Source of the DNA: Podocnemis expansa
Lineage: Eukaryota; Chordata; Testudines; Podocnemididae
Assembly: GCA_007922195.1 (NCBI GenBank)
Contig: ML681967.1
Coordinates: forward strand, 10,316,120 to 10,380,119
Reading direction: 5' to 3'
Length of the DNA: 64,000 nt
Shown: positions 28,544-39,752 of the stretch, piece after piece
Layout: each line of letters starts with the position of its first letter
How positions within the stretch are numbered: the first letter of the stretch is position 1
Notes under the pieces: generated by a model
The model's database searches: none
Seen by the model: only the letters and a program-made list of their open reading frames with translations
What the model was told of the DNA's origin: nothing
Translations under genes and position numbers: made by a program

Positions 28544-29500
28544 GGGGAAGTGACTTACTCAAGGGCACACAACAAGCAAGTAGCCAAACCAGAGCAGGAC
28601 CCAGATCCTCCAGGCCCAGTCCCAGGAACATCATTGCCCTGGGAAAAGACATAGGGGCCAGGCCCAGGCCTCAACCCCTCTCCAATCCAGTGTCATGGCC
28701 CCAGGCTCCAGCTGCTGCCAGCCCAGCTAGGCAAGGCAGTATCTGCTGTGGGTGATCTGGCCTGAGTGAGGCAGGCACTGCTGTGTTCATCCCAATCTGG
28801 GATGGGGTCAGGGGAGGCAGGGAGGGCCCCAGGCACTTAGGGCACATAACCCCCTGTGCCAGCTACCAGCACCACTGTGCACAGTCCCCTTTGCTAGCCC
28901 TTTAACTATGGGCTGAGAAGCTCAGGAAGCATATTCTGAGAGCCACACTCTTGGTTCTGATAAGGCATAAACCACTGTAATGGGGTGAGTACTATTATTA
29001 GGTGTTGCCATAGGCAAGAGATCCCTGCCTTGTTCCTTTGTTTGGTTCCTTCTTTCCCCTTCCCCTCTGCTGAGAGAGAAGCAGAGAGATCAGCAGTTCC
29101 AAGGATTAGGTAGGGCAAGGGCAACGAATCTGTTTGTTAAGATCAGCAAATTCCTAATGGTGGAAGATCCCAGAGAACAGGGGGCAGAGGAAGGAGTCAC
29201 CTGTGGACATGGCCCTAATGATGGCAGGGCCAACAGGGTTATCAAAGGGCAAGTTCTGCACTGCTCCTTGTAAGGGGCACATTCCAAGTAGAACAGTTCC
29301 TGGGTGCTGAAAATGCCTAGTTACAGCTCTGCCACTGGAGGCTGAAGCACAGTTATTAGCACCAATGACACACTCCCATACTAAGAGCCAAGTGGCAACC
29401 CTTAACTCTCCACTTCCAGCAGGGGGAAGCAGAGAACTTTGGATTTGATTCTCAAGGATTTCCACTCCAAATGCCTGTATTCAGTACTTTGCCTCTTGCC
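28544..29500. other. Intergenic; weak MIR-like piece at 28545-28640
   Basis: AAGTGACTTACTCAAGGGCAC near 28551 resembles a reversed MIR core. Nothing else recognised. Confidence 0.3.
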
Positions 29501-29555
29501 AAGTTCCAAAGGGGCAGCCCTGTTAGTCTAGTTCAGCAAAAACAGCAAGGTGTTC
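29501..29555 (-). repeat. Palindromic repeat, fixed end only
   Basis: CCAAAGGGGCAGCCCTGTTA and GTCTAGTTCAGCAAAAAC correspond to the constant end of the palindromic family. Only about 50 bp is present. Confidence 0.55.
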
Positions 29556-29743
29556 TCATTCCAGCTGAGGGTTGCTCTGACAGAGCTACAGAGAACTATG
29601 CAGCTGGATGACTGTTAGTGAATTAACCCTGCTTGCTGTAGCCTCTAGCTGTTTAGGCTACAAGCATCTCATCTCACTAATTGTCCATCCCAGGAGGTAG
29701 AGAAGTGCCTTCTATAGCAGGGGAACTGAGGCACAGAGGGGAG

Positions 29744-29962
29744 GTCTATACTGAAGGCTTAAGTCAACTTAACCAACATCAGGGTCACATTTAGAGTTCC
29801 TTAAGTTGACTGAAAGCAAGTGCTGAAGATGACCTTAGAATGTGTCCATTAACATTGACTTAATGTCAGCTTAAGGCAGGAGAGCCATTTAAGTGAACTT
29901 AAATAGTGCTTCTAAGTCAACCTTAAGTTGGACTTACCTGAACTCTCTAGTGTAGGCATAGC
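29744..29962. mobile_element. MITE with 'taagtcaactta' palindromes
   Basis: The ends GGTCTATACTG and AGTGTAGGCATAGC are imperfect inverted repeats. The interior has repeated TTAAGTTGAC/GTCAACTTAA units. Confidence 0.5.
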
Positions 29963-31594
29963 TTAAAAGACTATGGCCCAGCTCCTAAGTAGTATTGGGG
30001 TTTCCTCCTGCCCTTTGGTTTAAGTTTAGTGGAAATTAGGAGCCTGAATACCTTTGAGAAGCTAGGCCTTGGCAACTTGCCTAAGGTCACACTAGTAAAG
30101 GGCAAGCCTTGTCATACCCTGCCAACAGCAGAGCACCATGGAGGAAGGGCACATCTGCTCTGCAAGCCAGTGGCTGTCAGGGATGTCCCAAGATGGCAAT
30201 GCTGGACAGAGAACAAGAGGCATAAGAAAAGCCTTGGAAGCTAAAGAGGAAAACTGTATAAGCATAGAGATGACTAGTTATACAAGGTGATTGTCCTTTC
30301 CATATTCATGCTATGACTCAATCTTCCAGACCTTGGATCCAACTTCCTTGCCCACCTAATAATGGATGGTACTTATTCTATAAAGTAGACATTAGTGCCA
30401 GTCAGCTCAGTCTCACCTGCTACTTCTGCTCAAAGTAGTTTATGCAGCATTCACTCAAGAGGGTAGGAGAAGAACTTAAAGCTTGTTTAGCTCCAAGACT
30501 TAATTGGCTTGTAAACCATTTAGCTATAGCCAGGGTCAAAAGCCTACTTCTGCCAGCCATACCAGCCTGTAGGTCCCTTGTATTACTAGGCAAGTGGCTG
30601 GTTTCTTGGGCTAGAACACCCTGAATTTGGCATGAGTGACCATTTATCACTACACCTGGGTGACTGGTCAGTCAGATTCCACAGGGTCACAAACATTTCC
30701 CCAGAAGCTCACCTGTACTGACTTGAAGTCTAATTCTAACATCAGTTTGGGGTGCCTGCCTGCTTTTTCCAAAAAGACTGCCTTGGATTAGGCAGAGGCA
30801 GCTTTTGGGATAGGCAAAGCAGACACCTGCTTAGTGTCCCAATCAAGAAGAGCCATGTCTACTTGAGGGGGTAAGGCAGTGGGAGATCTGGAGCCAAGAG
30901 GGATAGCCAGGGCTGGCACTGGGGCTTCAGGGAGGGGATGGGCCCCCAGCAGAGTACCAGAGCTGCAGTGAGCAGATAGGTGGCAGAGAGCCTAAGGCCC
31001 CCCACCCCCCCATGCAGCTTAAGGCTGCCTAGTAGTTATGAGCCACTCTACACAGCCCAACACCCTACTACTGGGAGCAGCTGGGGCAGTCCTCTAGCAA
31101 GCTTGTCCTCTCCCAGCAGCCCCTCCTGCCTCCAAACCTCCACCAAGTTCTACTCCAGCTACTCACTTGTTCATTCAACAAAGCAGGCAGCATGTGATCA
31201 GGGCATGCCTAGCTGCAGCAGACTTTCAGATGACAGGTGATGTAGGGCAGGAGAGAAGTGGGATTAGCAAGTCCCCATCAGGAGCAAGACAAGCCAAGCA
31301 CAATCAAATTCCTTGCCATCCTGAACACATCCTCAAACTGCAGTGTTCTGCCAGAGCATATGAATGCTGATGTCATGTACCCCTCCCCATTTTTCAGAGA
31401 TCAGTGCTTGTTGCCTCCCCCACCCCTTGTGGGACTTCTGTTTAGACAGTGATGGTACTGTGACCTTCCCTGCTCCATGAGGAGATGCTGGCCTCACCTT
31501 GGAGCCACCCTTTCCTCCTTCAGCTCAATGGGTATGTGAAGGACTCTTTCCCCTTTCAATAGACTCAGCACTGACCAGTGTCAGGTTCCAGTGG
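29963..31594. other. Intergenic, nothing recognised
   Basis: No supported exon, RNA gene or bounded repeat downstream of ZP3 copy A. Confidence 0.3.
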
Positions 31595-31719
31595 TTTAAT
31601 TTTTACTTCATACAGTTCACACATCTCCCACAATGAAACAGCAGCAGTTCTAGATGGAGGCCCATTATGAGTAGGCCAAAACCATGCAGTCACTGTCAAC
31701 CTCAGCCAAGCCTTCTCCC
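31595..31719 (-). pseudogene. Degenerate terminal (membrane-anchor) exon of ZP3 copy A
   Basis: At the position matching exon 9 of copies B and C there is an acceptor-like CTCTCTGGCAG and, downstream, an ATTAAA poly(A)-like signal (31595-31600). No frame gives a clean hydrophobic anchor. The frame most like copy C (EG near the start, then WASI and a CCCFI stretch) has in-frame stops. It may be a relic exon or may serve as 3' UTR. Confidence 0.55.
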
Positions 31720-32175
31720 CTGCCAGAGAGAAGAGAAAGACTAGTTACAAGGACCAAGAACATCCCCACTTTGAAGTCCACCAGGACAACTTGCTAAGTC
31801 ACTTTGAAAAGTTTCTGTGTGCACCATTCAGCAAATGTTAGTCATACCCAACTGGAGTTAGTCTGTGCCACAAGACACCCCTGTTAATTCACTACTAAAC
31901 AATCTGTTTTTCAGGACTCCAATGAATGCTTCAACACCACAGTTGAGCCTGGGCTACATTTACCAGATCAGAGTAGAGCTGTGGGAGGGTGCCACATTAA
32001 AAACATCCTGGTTCCCCCTCAGCCTTTGAGAGCTGCTCCACTGGCAGTTTGCTTTGCAAGGCTCATGACCCAGACTTAAGAAGCTATGGGTTGAAGAACT
32101 GGGTAGCGTAGTTGTAAAGTTTGTCTGGCAAGAACAGCTCCAAATGAGTTAAGGACACTAGGGGCCTTCTATATA

Positions 32176-34546
32176 CTAGAAAATAGGTACCCTCTGATGC
32201 CATCTCCTCTGGGAGGCTGCCCTCCTGGCTTCCATTTGATATTTTAGGATATCCCTGGATCTTTCATAGGGATCAGTAATGAACAGTGGTCCTATTACAA
32301 CATCAGCTGCTGCTGCTTCCTGCCTGGAAAGAGGACCTACATGGAGAAGACAAGCAAGAAACCATTAAGTTTTGGGTTAGTCCCCCTTTGGACAGGAGCA
32401 TCTGAGGTGGTTAGTTGGGAGTAAACCAGATACTTCACAAATAGAATGGCTGAACACAGAAACCCCCCCCCCCAAACTTACCATGTCTGGAAACTACATT
32501 TCTCTGGTAGGTTTTTCCCAGCCATCTAGCAAGAGGCCTTGCCCTCCTGGAGTGTCTTCCATGCAAGCCACAGTTCCCAGTCTCACAGCAGACACAGATG
32601 TCTCTGGTGCCTTCCACTGGCAACCAGCTGAAACAGAAAAGGGACCATCACTCCTGTTCCAGGCTGCCTCTCCCCATCATATCCCAATGTGGTTCTAGTC
32701 TACTCACACATTGCTAGCTTTGTTGAAGGAACAAGCCTTGTTCAAGGGATCTGGGGCTTCCTCAGCTGCTGTGGCTTTCAGATGGCAGGTGATATAGATC
32801 TGGAGGAGAAGCAGGAAGAGGGATTAGGACCACCCCAGATGATACTACCCAACACCTGCCTAGCATAGGCATCTGACAGGAGCAGATATCTGGGAGCTCA
32901 CCAAGTTCCTGGCATCTCCTGCAAACCTGAACACATCTACTGTGAACTGCAGTGTGTCCTGCCTGGATCTGGGGGAGATGAAGGCTGAGGTGGTGTCATC
33001 TGATCGCCCATCCACCAGACATCTGGACACAAAAGCCAAAGGTCAGCAAGAATCCCTGCTCAGTCTTGTTTCACCCTAGAAAGGGCTCCCAGCTCTTACC
33101 CATTGAAGTCAATAATAGTATAGCGGGGAGACGAGTCCCTGTCTGGAGTCAAGGTGGCCACACAGCTGTCCACAAAGAGCCTCAAAGCCACATGGTTCCC
33201 AGTACTGACATCAGCTTGGAGATGCATGACATCTCCTAGCTGGAATCCATTGGAGGGTCTCTCAGCACTCCAGTCATCTGGAAAGCAAAAATCACAGTGA
33301 CTGGGACAGTCAGGCTGGGGCTGGTCTGGACTCCTGTGAGGGGTCCTGCCACCTACCATTCATCAGGCGCAAGGAGAAACCCAGCCTCTCTTCTACAGAC
33401 AGGGTAGAGCTGAAGGGAGACCATGTTGGCTTGATGGCTTTACTGCTCACATTGTCCTTCCTGGGAGAGGAGCAAACTCAGTTACTGAGGCAGCTCCCAG
33501 GGGGCTAATGTGAGGGTGGGACCCAAGCACCTCAGACACTGACCTGGGATAGTGACACTCAATAGGAATTACAGCTGGATTGTTCCTCTGGATCACTGGG
33601 TTGCTGGCAGGTGTGGGATTATAGTTCAGGCTAGTGCTGTAAACCAGGGAGTCTGGGGTCATCTGAGAAGAGTCAGATATAGAAAGAATAGCAGGACAGA
33701 GCTTTTGAGATCTTCCCCTCTTCTTCCCATGGAGGTTTAGTTCTTTCAGAAAGAGTTTTGATTGGAGATTAAGGAAACAATTCATGTATCCCATTCTCTC
33801 CTCCAGCCTCAGCCCAACATATCAGTATGTTCAGTGGAGAAGCATTACTATCTGTAGAGTCTCCAGACTGAATATCAATAGGGCTGTCCATAGATAGGTC
33901 TGATAGCCCCTGAACTGCCCTTTTTAAGCACCACATCTGAGTCTGATTTAAGACCAAGCAAAGTTCATTTCCAGAAGCAAGAGACTGGAGGCTGGGAAGA
34001 AAACCCTAGACACAACTGGGACCTTGTCAACAAGTGGATCAAAAATCCCAGCCAATATTTCTAACCCATCAGACAACAGTGGGCAGTGATACAAGAAAGC
34101 CATAGGAATACCCAGCTTGCACAAATTCTTACCTGTAAGGTGCTACCACATTCATGAAGCCCAGCTGTAAAGGTCACTGTGTTCTCTGCAGCATTCAGGG
34201 CTGTGTATTGGCAGGCAGCTGGGCCCAGGCTCAGGTCAGCAGCTTTGACCAGTCTTCCTGTCCTAAACAGATCTCTATGCACAGTGATCACCATCTGAGC
34301 TTCCTCACACTGCAGTGTGACAGGGTGCACCAAGGACACAGCTCTGTTCTGGTAACCAGCAGCCTGTGTCCTGGGGTAGGGCTGAACAAGAGAGGGCACA
34401 TACACTGGTCTCTGAGGGGGAGCAGCCCTAGGGGTGGGTCTCCAGACTGCTGAGTCTCTCCTAGAGAAATCCCAGGGATTGTAGCAGGCTACCCCACTGA
34501 GTGCCCAGCACAGCAGAGCAAAGCTCAGGCCACCTATGTGTCCCAT
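32176..34546 (-). CDS. ZP3: Zona pellucida sperm-binding protein 3-like, copy A; altered C-terminus
   Basis: ZP3 is a filament subunit of the egg coat. Coding exons: 34133-34546, 33544-33662, 33357-33460, 33100-33277, 32902-33022, 32708-32799, 32482-32627, then exon 8 from 32336. Exons 1-7 have consistent phases and no stops. Residues 1-20 are a signal peptide ([14 protein letters not shown]). ZP-N cysteines lie in [22 protein letters not shown] and IECHYPR; ZP-C follows with VDSCVATL, the GCLVDG junction, YITCH, KACSFN and [10 protein letters not shown]. Two oddities: the convertase site is TYQR (residues 382-385) where copies B and C have RFQR, and exon 8 lacks the donor used in copy C (CCCAGAGG instead of CCAG|GT). 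Read through, exon 8 stops at 32176-32178; the next donor (GG|GTACC after 32191) would enter the degenerate terminal exon. No membrane anchor is predicted. Start: the second ATG was chosen because the TATA box puts the cap site near the first ATG (34573). Confidence 0.85.
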
Positions 34547-34599
34547 CCTGCCTACCTGCAACCAACCCAGCATAGAGGAAGCCAGCTGCTCTGGGGTCC

Positions 34600-34632
34600 T
34601 TTATACCCTGCACTTAACCCAGCTCCCAGCTG
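34600..34632 (-). promoter_or_regulatory. Copy A core promoter: TATA box and E-box
   Basis: TATAAA at 34600-34605 and CAGCTG at 34627-34632, 22 bp upstream. A GTTAATTAC-like motif follows at about 34640-34648. The layout is shared with copies B and C. E-boxes near ZP promoters are bound by FIGLA in other vertebrates. Confidence 0.7.
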
Positions 34633-34649
34633 GCCCATGTAATTAACAC

Positions 34650-37377
34650 CCTCCCTTAGACTGCAATCAGGTGGGCCTGATCACAACACCAGCTCCATCC
34701 TTTGAAGCAGGGAAATGGGTGGAACAAAGATATGATGAACAAAAGGAATCAGTCCCACCTTCTGGGCCATTCATCGGCTGCAGTTTGGGAGACTGCAGCT
34801 CGATTTCCTTCAATAAACGGCTAAGGATGGGAGCTGCAGAAGTACCTAGGCCCCCTGATCACAGATTCAGGCCTACAATCTAAGTTTTAGGTTCCACTCT
34901 GATCCACAAATCATACAGTGAACTCTGTCAATGCCTAAATTCACTTAGCACCTTTATTTATGGCATGAAGTTCTGTACGTGCCTGCATTTCAGCCTCTGG
35001 TCACAAGCACAGCTGCCTCCCTCTTGATATCTAGATACCTATCTCCCACCTAAGACCAGACGGGTCCATCAGCTGGGGAGTTAGGTGCTCTGCTGTCTAA
35101 GTTGAATATAGGACCCAATCCACTGGGTGTGTTTAGGAGACTGTTTACTAGATTGGGGTCCATTCACTATTCCCCTGAGTGAGGGTGAGTTACCCACCTT
35201 ATAATTTTCAGCTCAGTTCAGGGCACTCAGCTGGGATGTGGAGAACCTGTTTTGATTCCACCTCTCTGCTGTGGAGGAGGGGGAGGATCTGAACTAGAGT
35301 CTTGCACCGCTCAGGAGAATGCTTGACCCACTGGTGTGGGGCTCTTGCCATCTCTTCTCTTAGAAATAAATAGGGACTGGACCCTGGGATTCTCACCTCC
35401 CAATAGGCATCTGAACCAGGGGACTAGAGCAGCAATCCTGTTTCTTGCTCCCAATGACTGTTTCACTGTGAAATCTGTTCCAGGTGACATTTGTATCCTC
35501 TCTAGTAGCCACAGAAATAGTCAGATGAGTTTCAAAACTGGCATTCTAGTGGAGTTTGTGGTGCTGAGTTACTTTCCCTGCCTACATCCCCATTTCTCCC
35601 CTTTTGCAGAGGCCAGTGTTCAAACATTCAAAGCTACCATTCTTACACTGCTCTTTGTGCCTTGGGAGCGGGATTGTCCTGCAGGGAGGATCCATGTAAA
35701 ACTGAGACCTCTGGGATAGGCACTGTGACACTTCTCAGGGCAGCCAGGGCTATGAATCACCCTAGTTGTCACCTGTCTTTGGTAGGAGGGAGCCTTGCTG
35801 TGCCAGTTGTCTGGTGACTCCCTAATGCAACAACCAGCCAGCCCCTCTAGCACTCTTCTCCGGTCTCTCCTGGTCCTGTCATTTGCCTTTCAGGTTGACA
35901 ATCAAGGCATTTCAGACTTCACACCCTTTCAAAATGTCCCCCTGTGGTGTCCAGTCCCTCATCGTTAGATATGCACAGAAATCCCAGTTCTTCTCTTTCC
36001 AAAGGAACAGTGCTCCCCAGTTCACCCGTTTGCCTCAGCCCATAACTCCTGTGTCACACACAGTACTTGACCTATTATAAAGCTATAGGAGAGATGTATT
36101 AAAGAAAGAACAGAGATTCCAATAAACATGAGGGTGAGAGCTGCCAGCAAATGGCTATTTAAGCAATAAAATCATGACACGCATTCTGTGACCTCAGTTT
36201 AACTAACAAGTTAGTCTCCAGTCTAAAAGGGTTTCTCTCACCCAAAGTTCTTGCCAGTGTTTTAGCCAAGCTTGGCTTTTTCATGAAATAACTTTGCTGT
36301 CAGTTAACTTCCTGGTCAGTGATGTCAGGGTGTCTTTTTGCCCCTCAAATATAACAGAACAAACCTCTTGCTAGGGATCCCACCCAGTGTTTACTTCTTC
36401 CTGTGAGTTTCTTTCTGAAGGCTCTGCCCACTTTTCATTAGGATTAGACTTAGAATACTAATGGATGTGGCATGACATACAAGACACAATGAATAGTTCA
36501 GCATCTCCCACCCCCCCATCTGGAGGAGTCTGTCCCAGAACCCAGTACCTTTGAGAAACCTGCTTTAACTAGAAGGCCTAGAGAGCTTAGTTTTAGTGCT
36601 CTTTCCATATTTTCCCATACATACATCTTGCAATGGTTATGATGTCCAGTGTGACATGGACTTTCAGAAGAGACCTTACATGATATTCTTTTGGAGAACC
36701 CAGGCGATCTCTGTACCCCTGTGTGCCCCAGTGCCCAAAACCAGTTGACGAGAAGAGGTTCTTTCATCACAGGTAATTCCTGCTGTGATCTAGTGGCCTC
36801 CATCATGAGTTAGCATAGAAGCAACCCCACTCAGAGGTTCAGAGAGGCCTGGACCACTTCCAGCTGTTGAAGCCCCTAGCTATAACAGAAAGAAAAAGTG
36901 ACAACACATGAAAATAAAATAAGGCATAGTTAACAAAAAAAAAAAAAAAAAATTAACAAGTGTCTCAATTTGAGGCCTCATTTGCACTTGAAGCCCAGTC
37001 CAAATGGTCCTCCTTCCTCTCTCCCCTGCTCGCCCCCCCCCCCATTGGCTCTGATCAAAAGCTGGTCCATGTGAAGTTATTTGACTATTTCTGGTCCATA
37101 CCTGTGAGGAGTCTATGGGACATCATGCAACCATTCCATTCGCCTAATGACTCTTAATATTTATTTGTTCCCTGCGGTGCTAATAACTGACTATGGCTTC
37201 ATATCCCTGTACTAGAGTACAGCAACTCTTGTGCTCTGGCATTTTACAGACAAGCTAACTGAGAGGTTACACCATGTTCCTCTTAAGAAAAGTTGGTGTA
37301 AGATCCAAGTCTCTGTTACAGAGGATTTCAGTCTCATCTACTTAGCCATGCTGCTATCAGATATAAATGCTTGCATT
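34650..37377. other. Intergenic between ZP3 copy A and upstream repeats
   Basis: The first ~170 bp (to about 34820) is still similar to the upstream flanks of copies B and C. Beyond that no gene is recognised. A poly-A of about 18 occurs at 36935-36952 and a C run near 37032. Confidence 0.35.
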
Positions 37378-37602
37378 ACAACAAACAAATAAGGAGTCCT
37401 GTGGCACTTAAAGACTAACAAATTTAGTTTTTGCATGGCTTTCATGGGAGAAAATGCAACTTTGTCAGACGCTTTGACAAAATAGGATTTTCTCCCAGGA
37501 AAGCTCATGGAAAAAAAATAAATTTGTTAGTCTTTAAGTGCCACAGGACTCCTTGTTTGTTTGTTTTACTGAACTAGACTAACATGGCTGCCCCTTTGGG
37601 TC
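37378..37602 (+). repeat. Palindromic repeat, near full length
   Basis: The left arm AGGAGTCCTGTGGCACTTAA with AGACTAACAAATTTAG is mirrored by CTAAATTTGTTAGTCTT-like sequence and AAGTGCCACAGGACTCCTTG. The fixed end GACTAACATGGCTGCCCCTT is on the right; the left side is truncated. Confidence 0.8.
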
Positions 37603-38121
37603 TTGGCTGCATGACATCAATGTGTTTAGGTGCCTTAGTTGCAACCACTGTGCTAAACACAAAACCACTGTCTCCTACCGCAGCTGGGAAGAGACCTCAG
37701 GAATCCTGAATTGCTGCATTATATTTCTCTTGGCCAAGCAGCTGTGAAACCCGCATACAGAAATATTAGTTCAAGGGACAGAGGACTGTGTCCAAACCTG
37801 GTGACTCACGAGGGGGTAATTTTGGCTCCACATGATGGAACTTCTCTTTTCTCGGTGAGGACTGTAGATAAATTTCTTTTTAAAACCAAATGTTGCATCA
37901 GTTCTTCAAGGCACCCTAAAAAGCCAGAAAACTGGCAGGTCAGGGGCTGACAAATCGAGCAGATGTGGTACTTTCAGGCATTGAATGCAGGCCTCTCATG
38001 TCATGAAGTAGAAAGAACTCTTGGTTTTGAAGACGGACATTAATTTTGGTTCAGTAGCCTTGAGCTTCAGGGCCTGCCCTGCACAATGAGGACAATCATG
38101 ATTCCTGATATTTGTCTAGAT
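37603..38121. other. Intergenic, nothing recognised
   Basis: No exon or bounded repeat identified. Confidence 0.3.
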
Positions 38122-38629
38122 GAGGGGTCTACAACCCGTGGCTCTGGCACCACATGTGACTCTTTGGTTGCCCCCTTGTGGCTCTATAGCCAAAGAGCTG
38201 GGGCCAGCAGGGCCATTTTAAATCTCCTGCCAGGCACGTGGCCCAGGGCCGAACAGGGCAAGAGATCTAAACCAGCCTCAGCTAATGTCTGGAGATGCCC
38301 CCATTCCAGCACAAATAAGTGCTGGGCTGGGATTGGCTGGGGAGGGGGCATCGGGGTCTGGGCACTGGGAAGGGGTGGGAGGCCCACCAAGAGCCAGCCA
38401 CGTGAGGCCTGAGGCTGGGCAGATGGGAGGGACGCTGCCAGAAGGCCCAGGGGCCAGACAGGGGAGGGCCTGCCAGGAGGGCCAGGGGCACAGGGTCAGG
38501 TGGGTAGGACAGAGGACCACTGGAAGGGGCAGCTATATGAAGAGACTATACTCATTGCAGCTCTCAAAATACTTTGTTATTGTAGGGATTTCAAAAAATG
38601 GCTCTTAGCTTTTGTGTTGCCAGCCCCTG
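38122..38629 (+). mobile_element. hAT-like element with near-perfect 8-bp duplication
   Basis: The ends GAGGGGTCTACAACCCG and GTGTTGCCAGCCCCTG are imperfect inverted repeats of the 'aggggtctgcaaccc' type. Flanks are GTCTAGAT (38114-38121) and GTCTAGAC (38630-38637). The interior is GC-rich with no transposase. Confidence 0.65.
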
Positions 38630-39196
38630 GTCTAGACATATTCAGCAGCATTTGGGAGGAAGAAAAAGAAGCTGGGCACAGAGAAAGGGCTAGGGATGTC
38701 AGGAGCCTCAAAGCTGGAACTGGGCCAGAGGTGGGGGAAATGTAGCTATGGCAAAGAGGACTGGAGCTTTGCTGATCTGGGTGGAGGGAGGTATAACAGA
38801 GGAACCATGGAAACATGGGCAGAGAGTATTGAGAGAAATGGGCTGATGGATGACACATGCATTTGGAATGCAAGAAACCAAGGTGAAATTCCACACAGCG
38901 CCAAAACCTTCCTAGCAGGCACCTGTGCCCCTGTGCTTATGCAGAAGATCTGGCTCTGCTTTCCAAAGATACAGGAGAGTTGTTCAAACAAAGGCTGTCC
39001 TGTCACATAGCAGGCTAGGCTGTGTTTTCTACAATGCTAAAGCACAGGGCAGGACCACTTAGATTTGTATTTGAGCGGAGTCTGCCCTGGTTGCCTGATC
39101 AGTTTGGGCAAGATCTCAATGTGCTATAGGTTGTATCCTAGACTGAGCAGGAACCTTGGACTTTTTAAGCTCTTTAGTTCCAGCACCACGGCCCCA

Positions 39197-39752
39197 GAAC
39201 AGGGGGTCAGCAATCTTTGCTGACCCCTCCTCCTCAACTGGCAACCAGTGCCAGCAGCTCCCTCCACAGAAATAAAGGCAGCAGCTACCTGAAAATTTGG
39301 TGGCAGCTATGGCTGGAGGTTAAGGAATACGTCCCTGGCATGCTGCTGAAAGGAGCCACTTGTAGAAAGAAGCTGCCTGTAGTGGCTCCTCTTGGCAGCA
39401 TGCCTGGGACAGGGGCCCCCAAGGATGCCATGGAAAGAAGCTGCCTAGAGCAGCTCCTGGGGGGGGGGGGGGGGAGAAGAGAGAAGAGGATGTCCCCAGG
39501 GATGCTGAGACTAGAAGCTACCCACAGTGGCTCCTCAGTGCCAGCAAACCATGGAAAGAAGCTGTTTCAGGCATCATCTTTCTGCACCATATGTAGAACT
39601 TGGGCATGATGGGGAGCCTCTGTTCCCCAGCAGCCCCCTGTGGCTTTCAGTGGCAGGAGTCACAATTTCTGTGGCATTGCCAAGGGGGCAACACACTGCT
39701 CCAAATGGGCACTCATGCCCTTGGCAGCATCTGTGCCAGGGGTTGCCTAACC
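39197..39752 (+). mobile_element. hAT-like element, related ends
   Basis: Begins CAGGGGGTCAGCAATC and ends GGTTGCCTAACCCTG. No clear target duplication. The interior has a poly-G of about 16 near 39460 and repeated 'agaagctgcct' units around 39368-39450. Confidence 0.45.

Noticed and set aside
34547..34573. Upstream ATG as the start of ZP3 copy A (and equivalents in B and C)
   Set aside because: The distance to the TATA box puts it at or before the cap site, and a signal peptide begins cleanly at the next ATG.
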